A DNA stretch of 5,043 bases from Accumulibacter sp. (GTDB lineage Bacteria; Pseudomonadota; Gammaproteobacteria; Burkholderiales; Rhodocyclaceae), in assembly GCA_031274075.1 (NCBI GenBank), contig JAISQQ010000157.1:1-5043 (forward strand). Direction: 5' to 3'. Below are positions 1-5,043 of this stretch, one piece after another; within the stretch, counting starts at the first letter, position 1; each line of letters begins with the position of its first letter. Both the position numbers and the translations under genes were made by a program. Under the pieces are notes generated by a model. It was not told where the DNA came from, searched no databases, and worked only from the letters and a program-made list of their open reading frames with translations.

Positions 1-210
1 TCGTCCGAAGAGAAAGTCAGCCTGGGCGCGCTGGGGCAATACCTGAGACGCACCGATTCCGGTTTTTCGCCGAAAAACTACGGCCACGCCAGCCTGCTGA
101 ACATGCTCAAGACCTATAAACAGCTCGTCGTCTCGCAGGACAGCCACGGCCATTGGGTAAAACTGGCGGAACGGAAGCGCTCGGCCAGCGGCGGAGACGC
201 CGGATCATGA
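1..210 (+). CDS. C-terminal end of an OST-HTH/LOTUS-domain protein, probably NYN-domain (LabA/DUF88-like); 5' partial
   Basis: The reading frame is open from base 1 and stops at TGA 208-210, giving the last 69 residues of a gene that starts before the window. The segment [15 protein letters not shown], followed by [14 protein letters not shown] and a short basic tail, has the pattern of an OST-HTH/LOTUS winged-helix domain: a hydrophobic helix, then F-x-P-x-x-Y-G, then a helix of the sLxxmL type. In bacteria this domain usually closes proteins that begin with a NYN (PIN-like) ribonuclease domain, and it is thought to bind RNA. The NYN part is not visible here, so the full architecture is inferred. 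The gene lies 55 bases upstream of lpdA on the same strand. Co-transcription is possible, but a GC-rich hairpin stands between them. Domain identity is fairly sure; overall protein identity is less so. Confidence 0.7.
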   Translation, partial: SSEEKVSLGALGQYLRRTDSGFSPKNYGHASLLNMLKTYKQLVVSQDSHGHWVKLAERKRSASGGDAGS

Positions 211-217
211 CCCGGAA

Positions 218-235
218 CGCGGGCGTCCGCCCGCG
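218..235 (+). other. GC-rich perfect hairpin after the OST-HTH gene stop
   Basis: CGCGGGC (218-224) pairs with GCCCGCG (229-235) around a 4-base loop, 7 bases after the stop codon at 210. No T-run follows (the next bases are CTGAAACCC), so it is not a canonical intrinsic terminator. It may protect the 3' end of the upstream mRNA or slow read-through into lpdA. In GC-rich DNA such a stem can also arise by chance. Confidence 0.35.
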
Positions 236-254
236 CTGAAACCCAAAACGCTCC

Positions 255-260
255 AAGGAG
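255..260 (+). promoter_or_regulatory. Shine-Dalgarno of lpdA
   Basis: AAGGAG lies 5 bases before ATG 266. It supports this start for lpdA, which also places the lipoyl domain right at the N-terminus, as in relatives. Confidence 0.85.
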
Positions 261-265
261 AAATC

Positions 266-2047
266 ATGACCCGACTCATCGATCTCAAAGTGCCCGACAT
301 CGGCGATTTCAAGGATGTTCCGATCATCGAAATCCTCGTCAAGGTGGGCGATACGGTCGCCGCGGAAGACAGCCTGCTGACGCTGGAGTCGGACAAGGCG
401 ACGATGGACGTGCCGTCGCCGGCGGCGGGGGTGGTGAAGGAAGTGCTGGTGCAGGTGGGCGACAAGGTGTCGGCAGGCCGCCTCATCGCCCGCGTCGAAG
501 CCGCCGGGGAAACGGAAATGGCCGCGCCGGGCCAGGCCGTACCCGTCGCCGCCGATACCCCCGTGGCCGCGCCGACGCCCGGCCAGCACACCGGCAAGGC
601 GGACCTCGAATGCGAAATGCTGGTCCTCGGCGGCGGCCCGGCCGGTTATTCGGCGGCGTTCCGCGCCGCCGACCTCGGGCTGCGGACGCTGATCGTCGAG
701 CGCTACGGCACGCTCGGCGGCGTCTGCCTGAACGTCGGCTGCATCCCGTCGAAAGCCCTGCTGCACGTCGCCAGCGTCATGGAAGAGGCGGCGCACGTGG
801 CCGATTGCGGCGTCACTTTCGCCGCGCCGCAAATCGACATCGACAAACTGCGCGCGCACAAGGCCAAGGTCGTCGGCAAGCTGACCACCGGCCTCGCCGG
901 CATGGCCAAGGCGCGCAAGGTCGACGTCGTGCGCGGGAGCGCGGCCTTCATCGACGCGCATCACGTCGAAGTCGAACTGACGCAAGGCCCCGGCCAGGAA
1001 AAAAGCGGCGAGAAGAAAATCGTCCGCTTCGAAAAATGCGTCATCGCCGCCGGCAGTTCGCCCATCCACCTGCCCTTCATTCCCCAGGACGAGCGCGTCG
1101 TCGACTCGACCGGCGCGCTCGAACTGCGCTTCGTCCCGCGGAAAATGCTGGTCATCGGCGGCGGCATCATCGGCCTGGAAATGGCCACGGTCTATTCGCA
1201 GCTCGGCGCCCGCGTCGATGTCGTGGAGATGCTCGACGGCCTGATGCAGGGACCCGACCGCGACGCCGTCAAGGTCTGGGAAAAGCGCAACCTGCAGCGC
1301 TTCGACAAGCTCATGCTGAAAACGAAGACGGTATCGGTGGAAGCGAAGGACGATGGACTTTACGTCCGCTTCGAAGGAGAAAACGCCCCGGCCGAAGCCG
1401 TTCGCTACGACCTGATCCTGCAATCCGCCGGGCGCGCGCCCAACGGCAAGAGGATCGGCGCCGAGAAGGCGGGCGTCGAAGTCAGCGACCGCGGCTTCAT
1501 CCCGGTCGACAAGGAAATGCGCACCAATGTGCCGCACATCTTCGCCGTCGGCGACGTCGCCGGCAACCCGATGCTGGCGCACAAAGGCGTGCATGAAGGC
1601 CACGTCGCCGCCGAAGCCGCAGCCGGACACAAGACGGCGTTCGACGCGGCGGTCATTCCCGGCGTCGCCTTCACGCTCCCGGAAGTGGCCTGGGCCGGCG
1701 TCACCGAGGCGCAGGCCGCCAGGGAAGGCCGCGCTGTCGACACCGCCCGCTTCCCCTGGGCGGCTTCCGGCCGCGCCATCGCCAACGGCGCCGACTACGG
1801 CTTCACCAAGCTGATCTTCGACGCCGAAACGCGCCGCGTGATCGGCGGCGCCATCGTCGGCCCGGCGGCCGGCGACATGATCGGCGAAATCTGCCTGGCC
1901 ATCGAGATGGGCTGCGACGCGGAAGACATCGGCCGCACCATCCATCCGCACCCGACGCTCGGCGAATCCATCGGCATGGCCGCCGAAGTCGCCGCAGGAA
2001 GCTGCACCGATTTGCCGCCGGCAAGGAAGAAAGCGGGGGGCAGGTAG
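266..2047 (+). CDS. lpdA: Dihydrolipoyl dehydrogenase (E3) with N-terminal lipoyl domain
   Basis: This 593-aa cytoplasmic flavoprotein reoxidises dihydrolipoamide on the E2 core of 2-oxoacid dehydrogenase complexes and passes the electrons to NAD+. Residues about 1-80 form a lipoyl domain; the acceptor lysine is K44 in [11 protein letters not shown]. An Ala/Pro-rich linker (about 81-112) follows. The FAD fold has GGGPAG at 122-127, the redox disulfide is C154-C159 in CLNVGC, and the NAD fold has GGGIIG at 298-303. The second FAD motif, with AVGD, is at 427-430. The C-terminal dimerisation domain holds the catalytic pair H562 and E567 in HPHPTLGE. Plain E3 is about 470 aa; the extra length is the lipoyl domain, and the total matches the roughly 594-aa lipoyl-E3 forms of betaproteobacteria. 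All catalytic residues are present. No aceE/aceF (E1/E2) lies beside it in this window, so the complex it serves cannot be read from context; pyruvate dehydrogenase is the likeliest. Confidence 0.96.
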   Translation: MTRLIDLKVPDIGDFKDVPIIEILVKVGDTVAAEDSLLTLESDKATMDVPSPAAGVVKEVLVQVGDKVSAGRLIARVEAAGETEMAAPGQAVPVAADTPVAAPTPGQHTGKADLECEMLVLGGGPAGYSAAFRAADLGLRTLIVERYGTLGGVCLNVGCIPSKALLHVASVMEEAAHVADCGVTFAAPQIDIDKLRAHKAKVVGKLTTGLAGMAKARKVDVVRGSAAFIDAHHVEVELTQGPGQEKSGEKKIVRFEKCVIAAGSSPIHLPFIPQDERVVDSTGALELRFVPRKMLVIGGGIIGLEMATVYSQLGARVDVVEMLDGLMQGPDRDAVKVWEKRNLQRFDKLMLKTKTVSVEAKDDGLYVRFEGENAPAEAVRYDLILQSAGRAPNGKRIGAEKAGVEVSDRGFIPVDKEMRTNVPHIFAVGDVAGNPMLAHKGVHEGHVAAEAAAGHKTAFDAAVIPGVAFTLPEVAWAGVTEAQAAREGRAVDTARFPWAASGRAIANGADYGFTKLIFDAETRRVIGGAIVGPAAGDMIGEICLAIEMGCDAEDIGRTIHPHPTLGESIGMAAEVAAGSCTDLPPARKKAGGR

Positions 2048-2049
2048 CG

Positions 2050-2063
2050 GGTGTCAGGGATCA
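2050..2063 (+). repeat. Two degenerate heptad repeat units after the lpdA stop
   Basis: GGTGTCA (2050-2056) is followed directly by GGGATCA (2057-2063), 2 bases after the lpdA stop at 2047. On the minus strand they read TGATCCC-TGACACC. They resemble the unit TGAACCC in the left arm of the larger heptad element after the rpn gene (3131-3137). With only two units, chance similarity is possible. Confidence 0.3.
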
Positions 2064-2091
2064 GGGCCGGAGCATCGAATCGCTTCCCTGC

Positions 2092-2143
2092 CGAGTGGCT
2101 TCGGCGAGCCTATCCGGGTTCCCCGCGGCGCTCGCCCCACTCG
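2092..2143 (+). other. Bulged 13-bp stem-loop between lpdA and rpn
   Basis: CGAGTGG (2092-2098) pairs with CCACTCG (2137-2143). After a 4-base bulge on the left side only, GGCGAG (2103-2108) pairs with CTCGCC (2131-2136), leaving a 22-base loop. No T-tract follows. It could mark the 3' end of the lpdA transcript or be a REP-like element; neither is proven. The rest of 2064-2186 holds nothing recognisable. Confidence 0.35.
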
Positions 2144-2186
2144 CCGCAAGCGCTCCCGCCCGAACACCCCTTCCCGGCCAACAGCC

Positions 2187-2192
2187 TATAAT
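2187..2192 (+). promoter_or_regulatory. Perfect -10 box (TATAAT) of the rpn gene
   Basis: TATAAT ends 8 bases before ATG 2201, so a transcript starting at the usual 6-8 bases downstream would begin at or next to the ATG, leaving almost no 5' leader. No good -35 hexamer is visible at 16-18 bp upstream (around 2163-2170, GC-rich) and there is no TG extension. The exact match in very GC-rich DNA makes a chance occurrence less likely, but promoter activity is inferred. Confidence 0.55.
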
Positions 2193-2200
2193 CCCTCGTC

Positions 2201-3115
2201 ATGACTCCGACCCCTCACGACGCGCTCTTCAAACAAGTCCTCGGCCACCCCGAGACCGCCCGCGACTTCCTCGAAATCCACCTTCCCAAGCCGCTCCTGG
2301 CCCTGTGCAAGCTCGACACCTTGCGCCCCGAACCGACCTCCTTCATCGACGCCGAACTGCGCAGCGCCTGCTCCGACATCCTCTACTCGCTGGAGACCAC
2401 CCACGGCGCGGGCTACATCTACTGCCTCATCGAACACCAGAGCACGCCCGACCCCCTCATGGCCTTCCGGCTCATGCAGTACAGCCTCAAGGCCATGCAA
2501 CACCACCTGAACAAAAACAAAGCCCACAAAGCGCTGCCGCTGGTCATTCCGATGCTCTTCTACCACGGCGAGGCCAGCCCCTACCCGTACAGCCTGAACT
2601 GGCTGGACGCCTTCGGTGAAACCGAGCGCCCCCGCGCCCGTGATCTCTACAGCACGCCTTTCCCGCTGGTCGACGTCACCGTTCTCCCGGATGATAAAAT
2701 CCACACCCATAAACGGATCGCGTTGCTCGAACTGGTGCAGAAGCACATCCGGCAACGGGACTTGATGGAATTGGCGGGCCAGATCGTCCAACTCTTGCGA
2801 GCCTACCCCACCAGCGGCGAACAACTGAGAGCACTGCTGAATTACCTGCTGCAAGTCGGCGACACGGCCCATCCCCGCGCCTTCCTTGAACGACTGGCGC
2901 AAGGCTCACCCGAGTACAAGGAGGAAATGATGACGATAGCGGAAAGATTGAGGATGATCGGGCGCGAGGAAGGTCTGGAAAAAGGGCTGGAGAAGGGCCG
3001 TCAGGAAGAACGTCTTGAAATCGCCCGTTCGATGCTGAAAAGCGGCATCGATGTCGAGATGGTGCGCCAGATCACGGGCCTGAGCCGGGACGAACTGGCG
3101 GCCTTGCGCTCCTGA
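2201..3115 (+). CDS. Rpn family recombination-promoting nuclease / putative transposase (YhgA-like, PD-(D/E)XK)
   Basis: This 304-aa protein begins with the family signature HDALFKQVLGHPETARDFLEIHLP (residues 6-29, H6 D7 F10 K11 key). Rpn proteins of E. coli are DNA endonucleases that raise RecA-independent recombination and have been linked to phage defence. The nuclease core shows D59 in CSDILYSL and the IEHQS strand at 77-81, an E-x-Q form of the E-x-K motif (E78, Q80). PMLFYHG at 117-123 is also typical of the family. Residues about 245-275 are a charged helix with tetrapeptide repeats (G-L-E-K), followed by a small helical domain MLKSGIDVEMVRQITGLS (278-295). The length is normal for the family and no frameshift is seen. 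The start has no Shine-Dalgarno but lies just after TATAAT. G+C looks lower than in the neighbours (58% in 2701-2760 by hand count against 85% in 3781-3840), which fits a transferred accessory gene. Despite the 'transposase' name there are no terminal repeats showing it moves itself. It stands alone between lpdA and a convergent ABC operon. Confidence 0.9.
   Translation: MTPTPHDALFKQVLGHPETARDFLEIHLPKPLLALCKLDTLRPEPTSFIDAELRSACSDILYSLETTHGAGYIYCLIEHQSTPDPLMAFRLMQYSLKAMQHHLNKNKAHKALPLVIPMLFYHGEASPYPYSLNWLDAFGETERPRARDLYSTPFPLVDVTVLPDDKIHTHKRIALLELVQKHIRQRDLMELAGQIVQLLRAYPTSGEQLRALLNYLLQVGDTAHPRAFLERLAQGSPEYKEEMMTIAERLRMIGREEGLEKGLEKGRQEERLEIARSMLKSGIDVEMVRQITGLSRDELAALRS
2918..2924 (+). promoter_or_regulatory. 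Intragenic consensus Shine-Dalgarno inside rpn
   Basis: AAGGAGG, a full match to the anti-SD core, lies 2 bases before ATG 2927 and 5 bases before ATG 2930, both in the rpn frame (M243, M244). The second spacing is optimal. It contrasts with the main start at 2201, which has no SD. The encoded residues are Y-K-E-E, so the SD could be partly a by-product of Lys-Glu codons. No convincing promoter was seen just upstream. Confidence 0.6.
2930..3115 (+). CDS. Candidate internal in-frame small protein (RpnS-like C-terminal domain, possible antitoxin)
   Basis: Initiation at ATG 2930 would give 61 aa, or 62 aa from ATG 2927, in the same frame and with the same stop as the Rpn nuclease. The product lacks the whole nuclease core. 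It contains only the charged helix (IGREEG, then G-L-E-K repeats) and the C-terminal helical domain ending in LSRDELAALRS. In E. coli, rpn genes are known to make such C-terminal small proteins from internal starts, and these bind and inhibit the full-length toxic nuclease. Here the evidence is the perfect AAGGAGG at 2918-2924 with double ATG and the domain boundary falling in the right place. Whether it needs its own internal promoter or is translated from the full transcript cannot be told. It could also be nothing more than a chance SD in a Lys/Glu stretch. Confidence 0.55.
   Translation: MTIAERLRMIGREEGLEKGLEKGRQEERLEIARSMLKSGIDVEMVRQITGLSRDELAALRS
2972..2995 (+). repeat. 12-bp coding repeats (G-L-E-K tetrapeptides) in rpn
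   Basis: GGTCTGGAAAAA (2972-2983) and GGGCTGGAGAAG (2984-2995) both encode Gly-Leu-Glu-Lys, with flanking looser copies (GREE before, GRQEE after). Units of 12 bp can be lost or gained without breaking the frame, and would change the length of the helix joining the nuclease to the C-terminal domain. Confidence 0.6.
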
Positions 3116-3118
3116 GCT

Positions 3119-3244
3119 TTCCAGATTCCAGGGTTCAGAGGACAGAGGACAGTCCAGTTACCGGGCGCTTCGCGCCCGCAAAAATTACTGTCTTCTGTCC
3201 TCTGTCTTCCGTCCTCTGGAATCTGTCCTCTGGAATCTGGAATC
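3119..3244. repeat. Heptameric repeat element arranged as a nested palindrome
   Basis: Bases 3189-3244 are eight consecutive 7-bp units: TGTCTTC, TGTCCTC, TGTCTTC, CGTCCTC, TGGAATC, TGTCCTC, TGGAATC, TGGAATC. The left arm carries units of the same family in the opposite orientation (minus strand from 3151 down to 3119: TGTCCTC, TGTCCTC, TGAACCC, TGGAATC, TGGAA). The arms pair perfectly over 13 bp (3119-3131 with 3230-3242) and 12 bp (3141-3152 with 3195-3206), around a central hairpin at 3162-3178. It fills the gap between the convergent rpn and ABC ATPase genes. It may act as a two-way transcription end, though it has no long T-run, or be a non-autonomous interspersed repeat. It has no coding capacity of note. 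Confidence 0.8.
3162..3178. other. Central GC hairpin of the palindromic element
   Basis: CGGGCGC (3162-3168) and GCGCCCG (3172-3178) pair with a TTC loop (or six pairs with a CTTCG loop). On the plus strand it is followed by AAAAATT, not T's, and on the minus strand no T-run follows it, so it is not a classical Rho-independent terminator in either direction. It sits at the tip of the larger stem described at 3119-3244. Confidence 0.55.
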
Positions 3245-3248
3245 CGAA

Positions 3249-4040
3249 TCAATCCGGTATCAGGCACAGTTGCCCGTCGCGCTCGAAGACCTGTAGCGGG
3301 TAGTCGTACAGGGCTGAAAGCCGTTCCGCGTTCAACATTTCCGCCGCCGGTCCGCATTCGCAGCGGCCATCGCCGTAGACCAGCAACACGCGGTCGCAGA
3401 AACGCCAGGCGAGCGCCGGTTCGTGCAACACCATCGCCACCGCCGCGCCGTGTTCGCGCGCCGCGTCGGCGAACAGCGCCAGCATGGCGATCTGGTGCTT
3501 GAGATCGAGATAGGCCACCGGTTCGTCGAGCAGGAACAGTTCCGGCTGCTGCACCAGCAGCGTGGCGATGGCCAGGCGCTGGCGCTCGCCGCCCGACAGC
3601 GTCAGGATGTCGCGCCGCTCGAAGTCGGCCAGGCCGACGGCCGCCAGCGCCTGGCGGACGAGCTGGGCGTCCTGCTTCGATTCCCAGCCCCAGCGGTCGA
3701 CGTGCGGATGCCGTCCGACCAGCGCGGTTTCCAGCACCGTCGAGGCGAAGGCGTCGTTGCGCGCTTGCGGCAGCCAGCCGCGCGCCAGCGCGGCCTGGCG
3801 CGGCGCGAGCGCGGCGTAGCCGGCGCCCTTGAGCCGCACCTCGCCGGCCAGCGGCGCGCGCAGCCCGGCGAGCACGGTGAGCAGCGTCGATTTGCCGGCG
3901 CCGTTGCGCCCGAGAATGGCCAGCCGCTCGCCGGCGCGCAGTTCGAGATCGAGTTCGCGGCAGAAAACCCGCGCGCCGATGCCCACGTCCAGGCGGCGCG
4001 TCTCCAGCAGCGGCGCGGCGGGCGCGGCGGGCCGATCCAT
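3249..4040 (-). CDS. ABC transporter ATP-binding protein, BtuD/FecE/FhuC-like (cobalamin or ferric-siderophore import)
   Basis: This 263-aa cytoplasmic ATPase powers uptake through the FecCD-type permease encoded just upstream. Motifs in order: Walker A GRNGAGKST (44-52), Q-loop Q92, signature LSGGERQR (148-155), Walker B LFLLDEP (168-174), D-loop YLDL (177-180) and switch histidine H206 in VLHEP. The family usual is VLHD or THD, so E207 is a mild variant. GRHPHVDRWGWE (109-120) after the Q-loop recalls ATPases I associate with cobalamin importers of betaproteobacteria, but from memory only, so iron-siderophore transport remains open. The start is ATG 4038-4040, 2 bases after the permease stop, which implies translational coupling; only a weak AGG stands in the SD place. 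The minus-strand frame is open much further upstream, but that part runs across the permease gene in another frame and is not coding. The end (TGA 3249-3251) abuts the heptad element. Confidence 0.93.
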   Translation of the reverse strand: MDRPAAPAAPLLETRRLDVGIGARVFCRELDLELRAGERLAILGRNGAGKSTLLTVLAGLRAPLAGEVRLKGAGYAALAPRQAALARGWLPQARNDAFASTVLETALVGRHPHVDRWGWESKQDAQLVRQALAAVGLADFERRDILTLSGGERQRLAIATLLVQQPELFLLDEPVAYLDLKHQIAMLALFADAAREHGAAVAMVLHEPALAWRFCDRVLLVYGDGRCECGPAAEMLNAERLSALYDYPLQVFERDGQLCLIPD

Positions 4041-4042
4041 GT

Positions 4043-5035
4043 TCAGCGCCTGAGGCGCGAATCGCGCGCCAGCAGGAAGAGGAAGACCGGCACGCCGATC
4101 AGCGCGGTGAGCACGCCGACCGGCAACTGTCGCGGCGCGATCAGCGTGCGCGCCAGCGTGTCGGCCACCACCAGCAGGCTGCCGCCCGCCAGCGCCGAGG
4201 CCGGCAGCAGCAGGCGCTGGTCGTTGCCCGTCGCCAGCCGCACCAGGTGCGGCACGATCAGGCCGATGAAGCCGATCGATCCGGCCTGCGCCACCGCCGC
4301 GGCGGTGGCCAGCGAGGCGGCGAGATAGACGCCCCGGCGCAGGGCGCCGACGCGCACGCCGAGCGAGAGCGCCATGTCCGGGCCGCGCGCCAGCAGGTTG
4401 AGCTCGCGCGCGAAAGGCAGGGCGGCGAGCAATACCGCCGCCAAAGCCCACAGCGCCAGTCCCGGATGGGCCGCTTGCGACAGGTCGCCCATGATCCAGA
4501 ACAGCATGCCCTGCAATTTGTGGTCGGGCGCGATCGACAGGATCAGCGCCATCAGCGCGCCGCATCCGGCCGCCACGATGACGCCGGTCAGCAACAGGCG
4601 CGTCTGCGTCCAACTGCCGTCGCCGTGCGCCAGGCCGAAGACCAGCAGCATCGCCGCCAGCGCGCCGGCGAACGCGGCGCCGGCGATGCCCGCGACCCCC
4701 ATGCCGAACAGGATCGACACGATCGCCCCCACCCCGGCGCCTCCGGAAATGCCGAGGATGTAGGGATCGGCCAGCGGATTGCGCAGCAACACTTGCAGCA
4801 GCGCGCCGGACAGCGCGAGCAGGCCGCCGCAGGCGAAGCCGGCCAGCGCGCGCGGCAGGCGCAGGCGGATCACCACTTCGCCGGACACGCCGCCGTCCCC
4901 GCCGCCGGAAAACACCGCGAACACCTGCGCGAGGGGAATGCGGACGCTGCCCACCATCAGCGCCAGCAACACGCTCGCCGCCGCCACGCCGGCCAGCAGC
5001 GCGAGGATGGTCAGGGCGCGGCGGCGCGAGGGCAT
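4043..5035 (-). CDS. FecCD/BtuC-family ABC transporter permease (cobalamin or ferric-siderophore import)
   Basis: This 330-aa inner-membrane protein is of usual family length (about 320-350). It begins with a basic MPSRRR and a hydrophobic segment (about 7-28), followed by a series of hydrophobic helices (about 62-82, 93-136, 146-168, 190-206, 235-262, 277-297, 305-323) consistent with the ten-helix BtuC fold. Family motifs include RLPRALAGFACGGLLALSGA (58-77), LLRNPLADPYILGISGGAG (83-101), the cytoplasmic coupling region GSIGFIGLIVPHLVRL (252-267), and LPVGVLTALIGVPVFLFLL (304-322). Two copies would form the channel that receives substrate from a periplasmic binding protein. The start ATG 5033-5035 is preceded directly by an in-frame TAG (5036-5038), so it is the first possible ATG; that TAG could also be the stop of an upstream operon gene, such as the binding protein. 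The operon promoter, and any cobalamin riboswitch or Fur box, lies outside the window. Confidence 0.94.
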   Translation of the reverse strand: MPSRRRALTILALLAGVAAASVLLALMVGSVRIPLAQVFAVFSGGGDGGVSGEVVIRLRLPRALAGFACGGLLALSGALLQVLLRNPLADPYILGISGGAGVGAIVSILFGMGVAGIAGAAFAGALAAMLLVFGLAHGDGSWTQTRLLLTGVIVAAGCGALMALILSIAPDHKLQGMLFWIMGDLSQAAHPGLALWALAAVLLAALPFARELNLLARGPDMALSLGVRVGALRRGVYLAASLATAAAVAQAGSIGFIGLIVPHLVRLATGNDQRLLLPASALAGGSLLVVADTLARTLIAPRQLPVGVLTALIGVPVFLFLLARDSRLRR

Positions 5036-5043
5036 CTACTTGC

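Noticed and set aside
107..1951. 614-residue open frame on the minus strand across lpdA
   Set aside because: It is the antisense shadow of a GC-rich gene: composition is Asp/Arg/Ala/Gly/His-rich with no recognisable domain, and lpdA on the plus strand is certain.
2186..2902. 238-residue open frame on the minus strand across rpn
   Set aside because: It is antisense to a well-matched Rpn gene, and has no known motif and no credible start signal.
2760..2917. Dedicated internal promoter for the small Rpn product
   Set aside because: TTG-type hexamers (for example TTGCGA at 2795, TTGAAC at 2886) have no acceptable -10 box at 16-18 bp spacing.
2201..3115. Insertion sequence around the 'putative transposase' Rpn gene
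   Set aside because: No terminal inverted repeats with matching target duplications flank the gene; the palindrome at 3119-3244 lies wholly on one side.
3162..3186. Canonical Rho-independent terminator between rpn and the ABC operon
   Set aside because: The hairpin is strong but is followed by A's on the plus strand and by no T-run on the minus strand, so only a non-canonical role is possible.
3423..4328. 301-residue plus-strand open frame across the ABC genes
   Set aside because: It runs antisense to both the ATPase and the permease, spanning their junction; its Arg/Gln-rich composition shows no domain.
4041..4613. N-terminal extension of the ABC ATPase to about 454 aa
   Set aside because: The extra residues are the permease gene read in another frame (Arg/Ala/Gly-rich). 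The ATPase starts at ATG 4038-4040 with the expected family length.
4900..5043. Cobalamin riboswitch or Fur box for the importer
   Set aside because: The permease start is only 8 bases from the window edge on its upstream side, so the operon's control region is not present.

Overview
The window is GC-rich (one 60-base line inside the ABC ATPase counts 85% G+C by hand). It reads as proteobacterial chromosome, most probably betaproteobacterial and perhaps Rhodocyclales-like. The best clue is a dihydrolipoyl dehydrogenase with an N-terminal lipoyl domain, a form typical of Neisseria, Cupriavidus and their relatives. The assignment below class level is a guess.

Layout. (a) 1-210, plus strand: C-terminal end of a gene whose last residues form an OST-HTH/LOTUS domain, probably the tail of a NYN-domain RNase-like protein. 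(b) 266-2047, plus strand: complete lpdA, the E3 subunit of a 2-oxoacid dehydrogenase complex, behind a good Shine-Dalgarno. (c) 2048-2200: 153 bases with two degenerate 7-bp repeat units right after the lpdA stop, a GC-rich bulged stem-loop, and a perfect TATAAT just before the next gene. (d) 2201-3115, plus strand: a 304-aa Rpn family (YhgA-like, PD-(D/E)XK) nuclease. (e) 3116-3248: a heptameric repeat element folded as a nested palindrome between convergent genes. (f) 3249-4040 and 4043-5035, minus strand: ATPase and FecCD-type permease of a cobalamin or ferric-siderophore importer. The two genes are 2 bases apart, and the operon's upstream end lies beyond the right edge of the window.

The most interesting locus is the Rpn gene. 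Its full-length start has no Shine-Dalgarno and sits 8 bases after TATAAT, as expected of a leaderless mRNA. Inside the 3' end, a perfect AAGGAGG precedes two in-frame ATG codons (2927 and 2930). These would yield a 61-62 aa protein made only of the C-terminal domain. This is the architecture of the Rpn toxin with an intragenic small antitoxin described in E. coli (RpnL/RpnS), so this single gene may encode a complete toxin-antitoxin or antiphage module. The neighbouring heptad-repeat palindrome, and a trace of the same kind of repeat on the other side of the gene, also deserve a look.

The remaining genes look like ordinary housekeeping (E3) and nutrient uptake (ABC importer). No tRNA, rRNA, CRISPR array or intact insertion sequence was seen.
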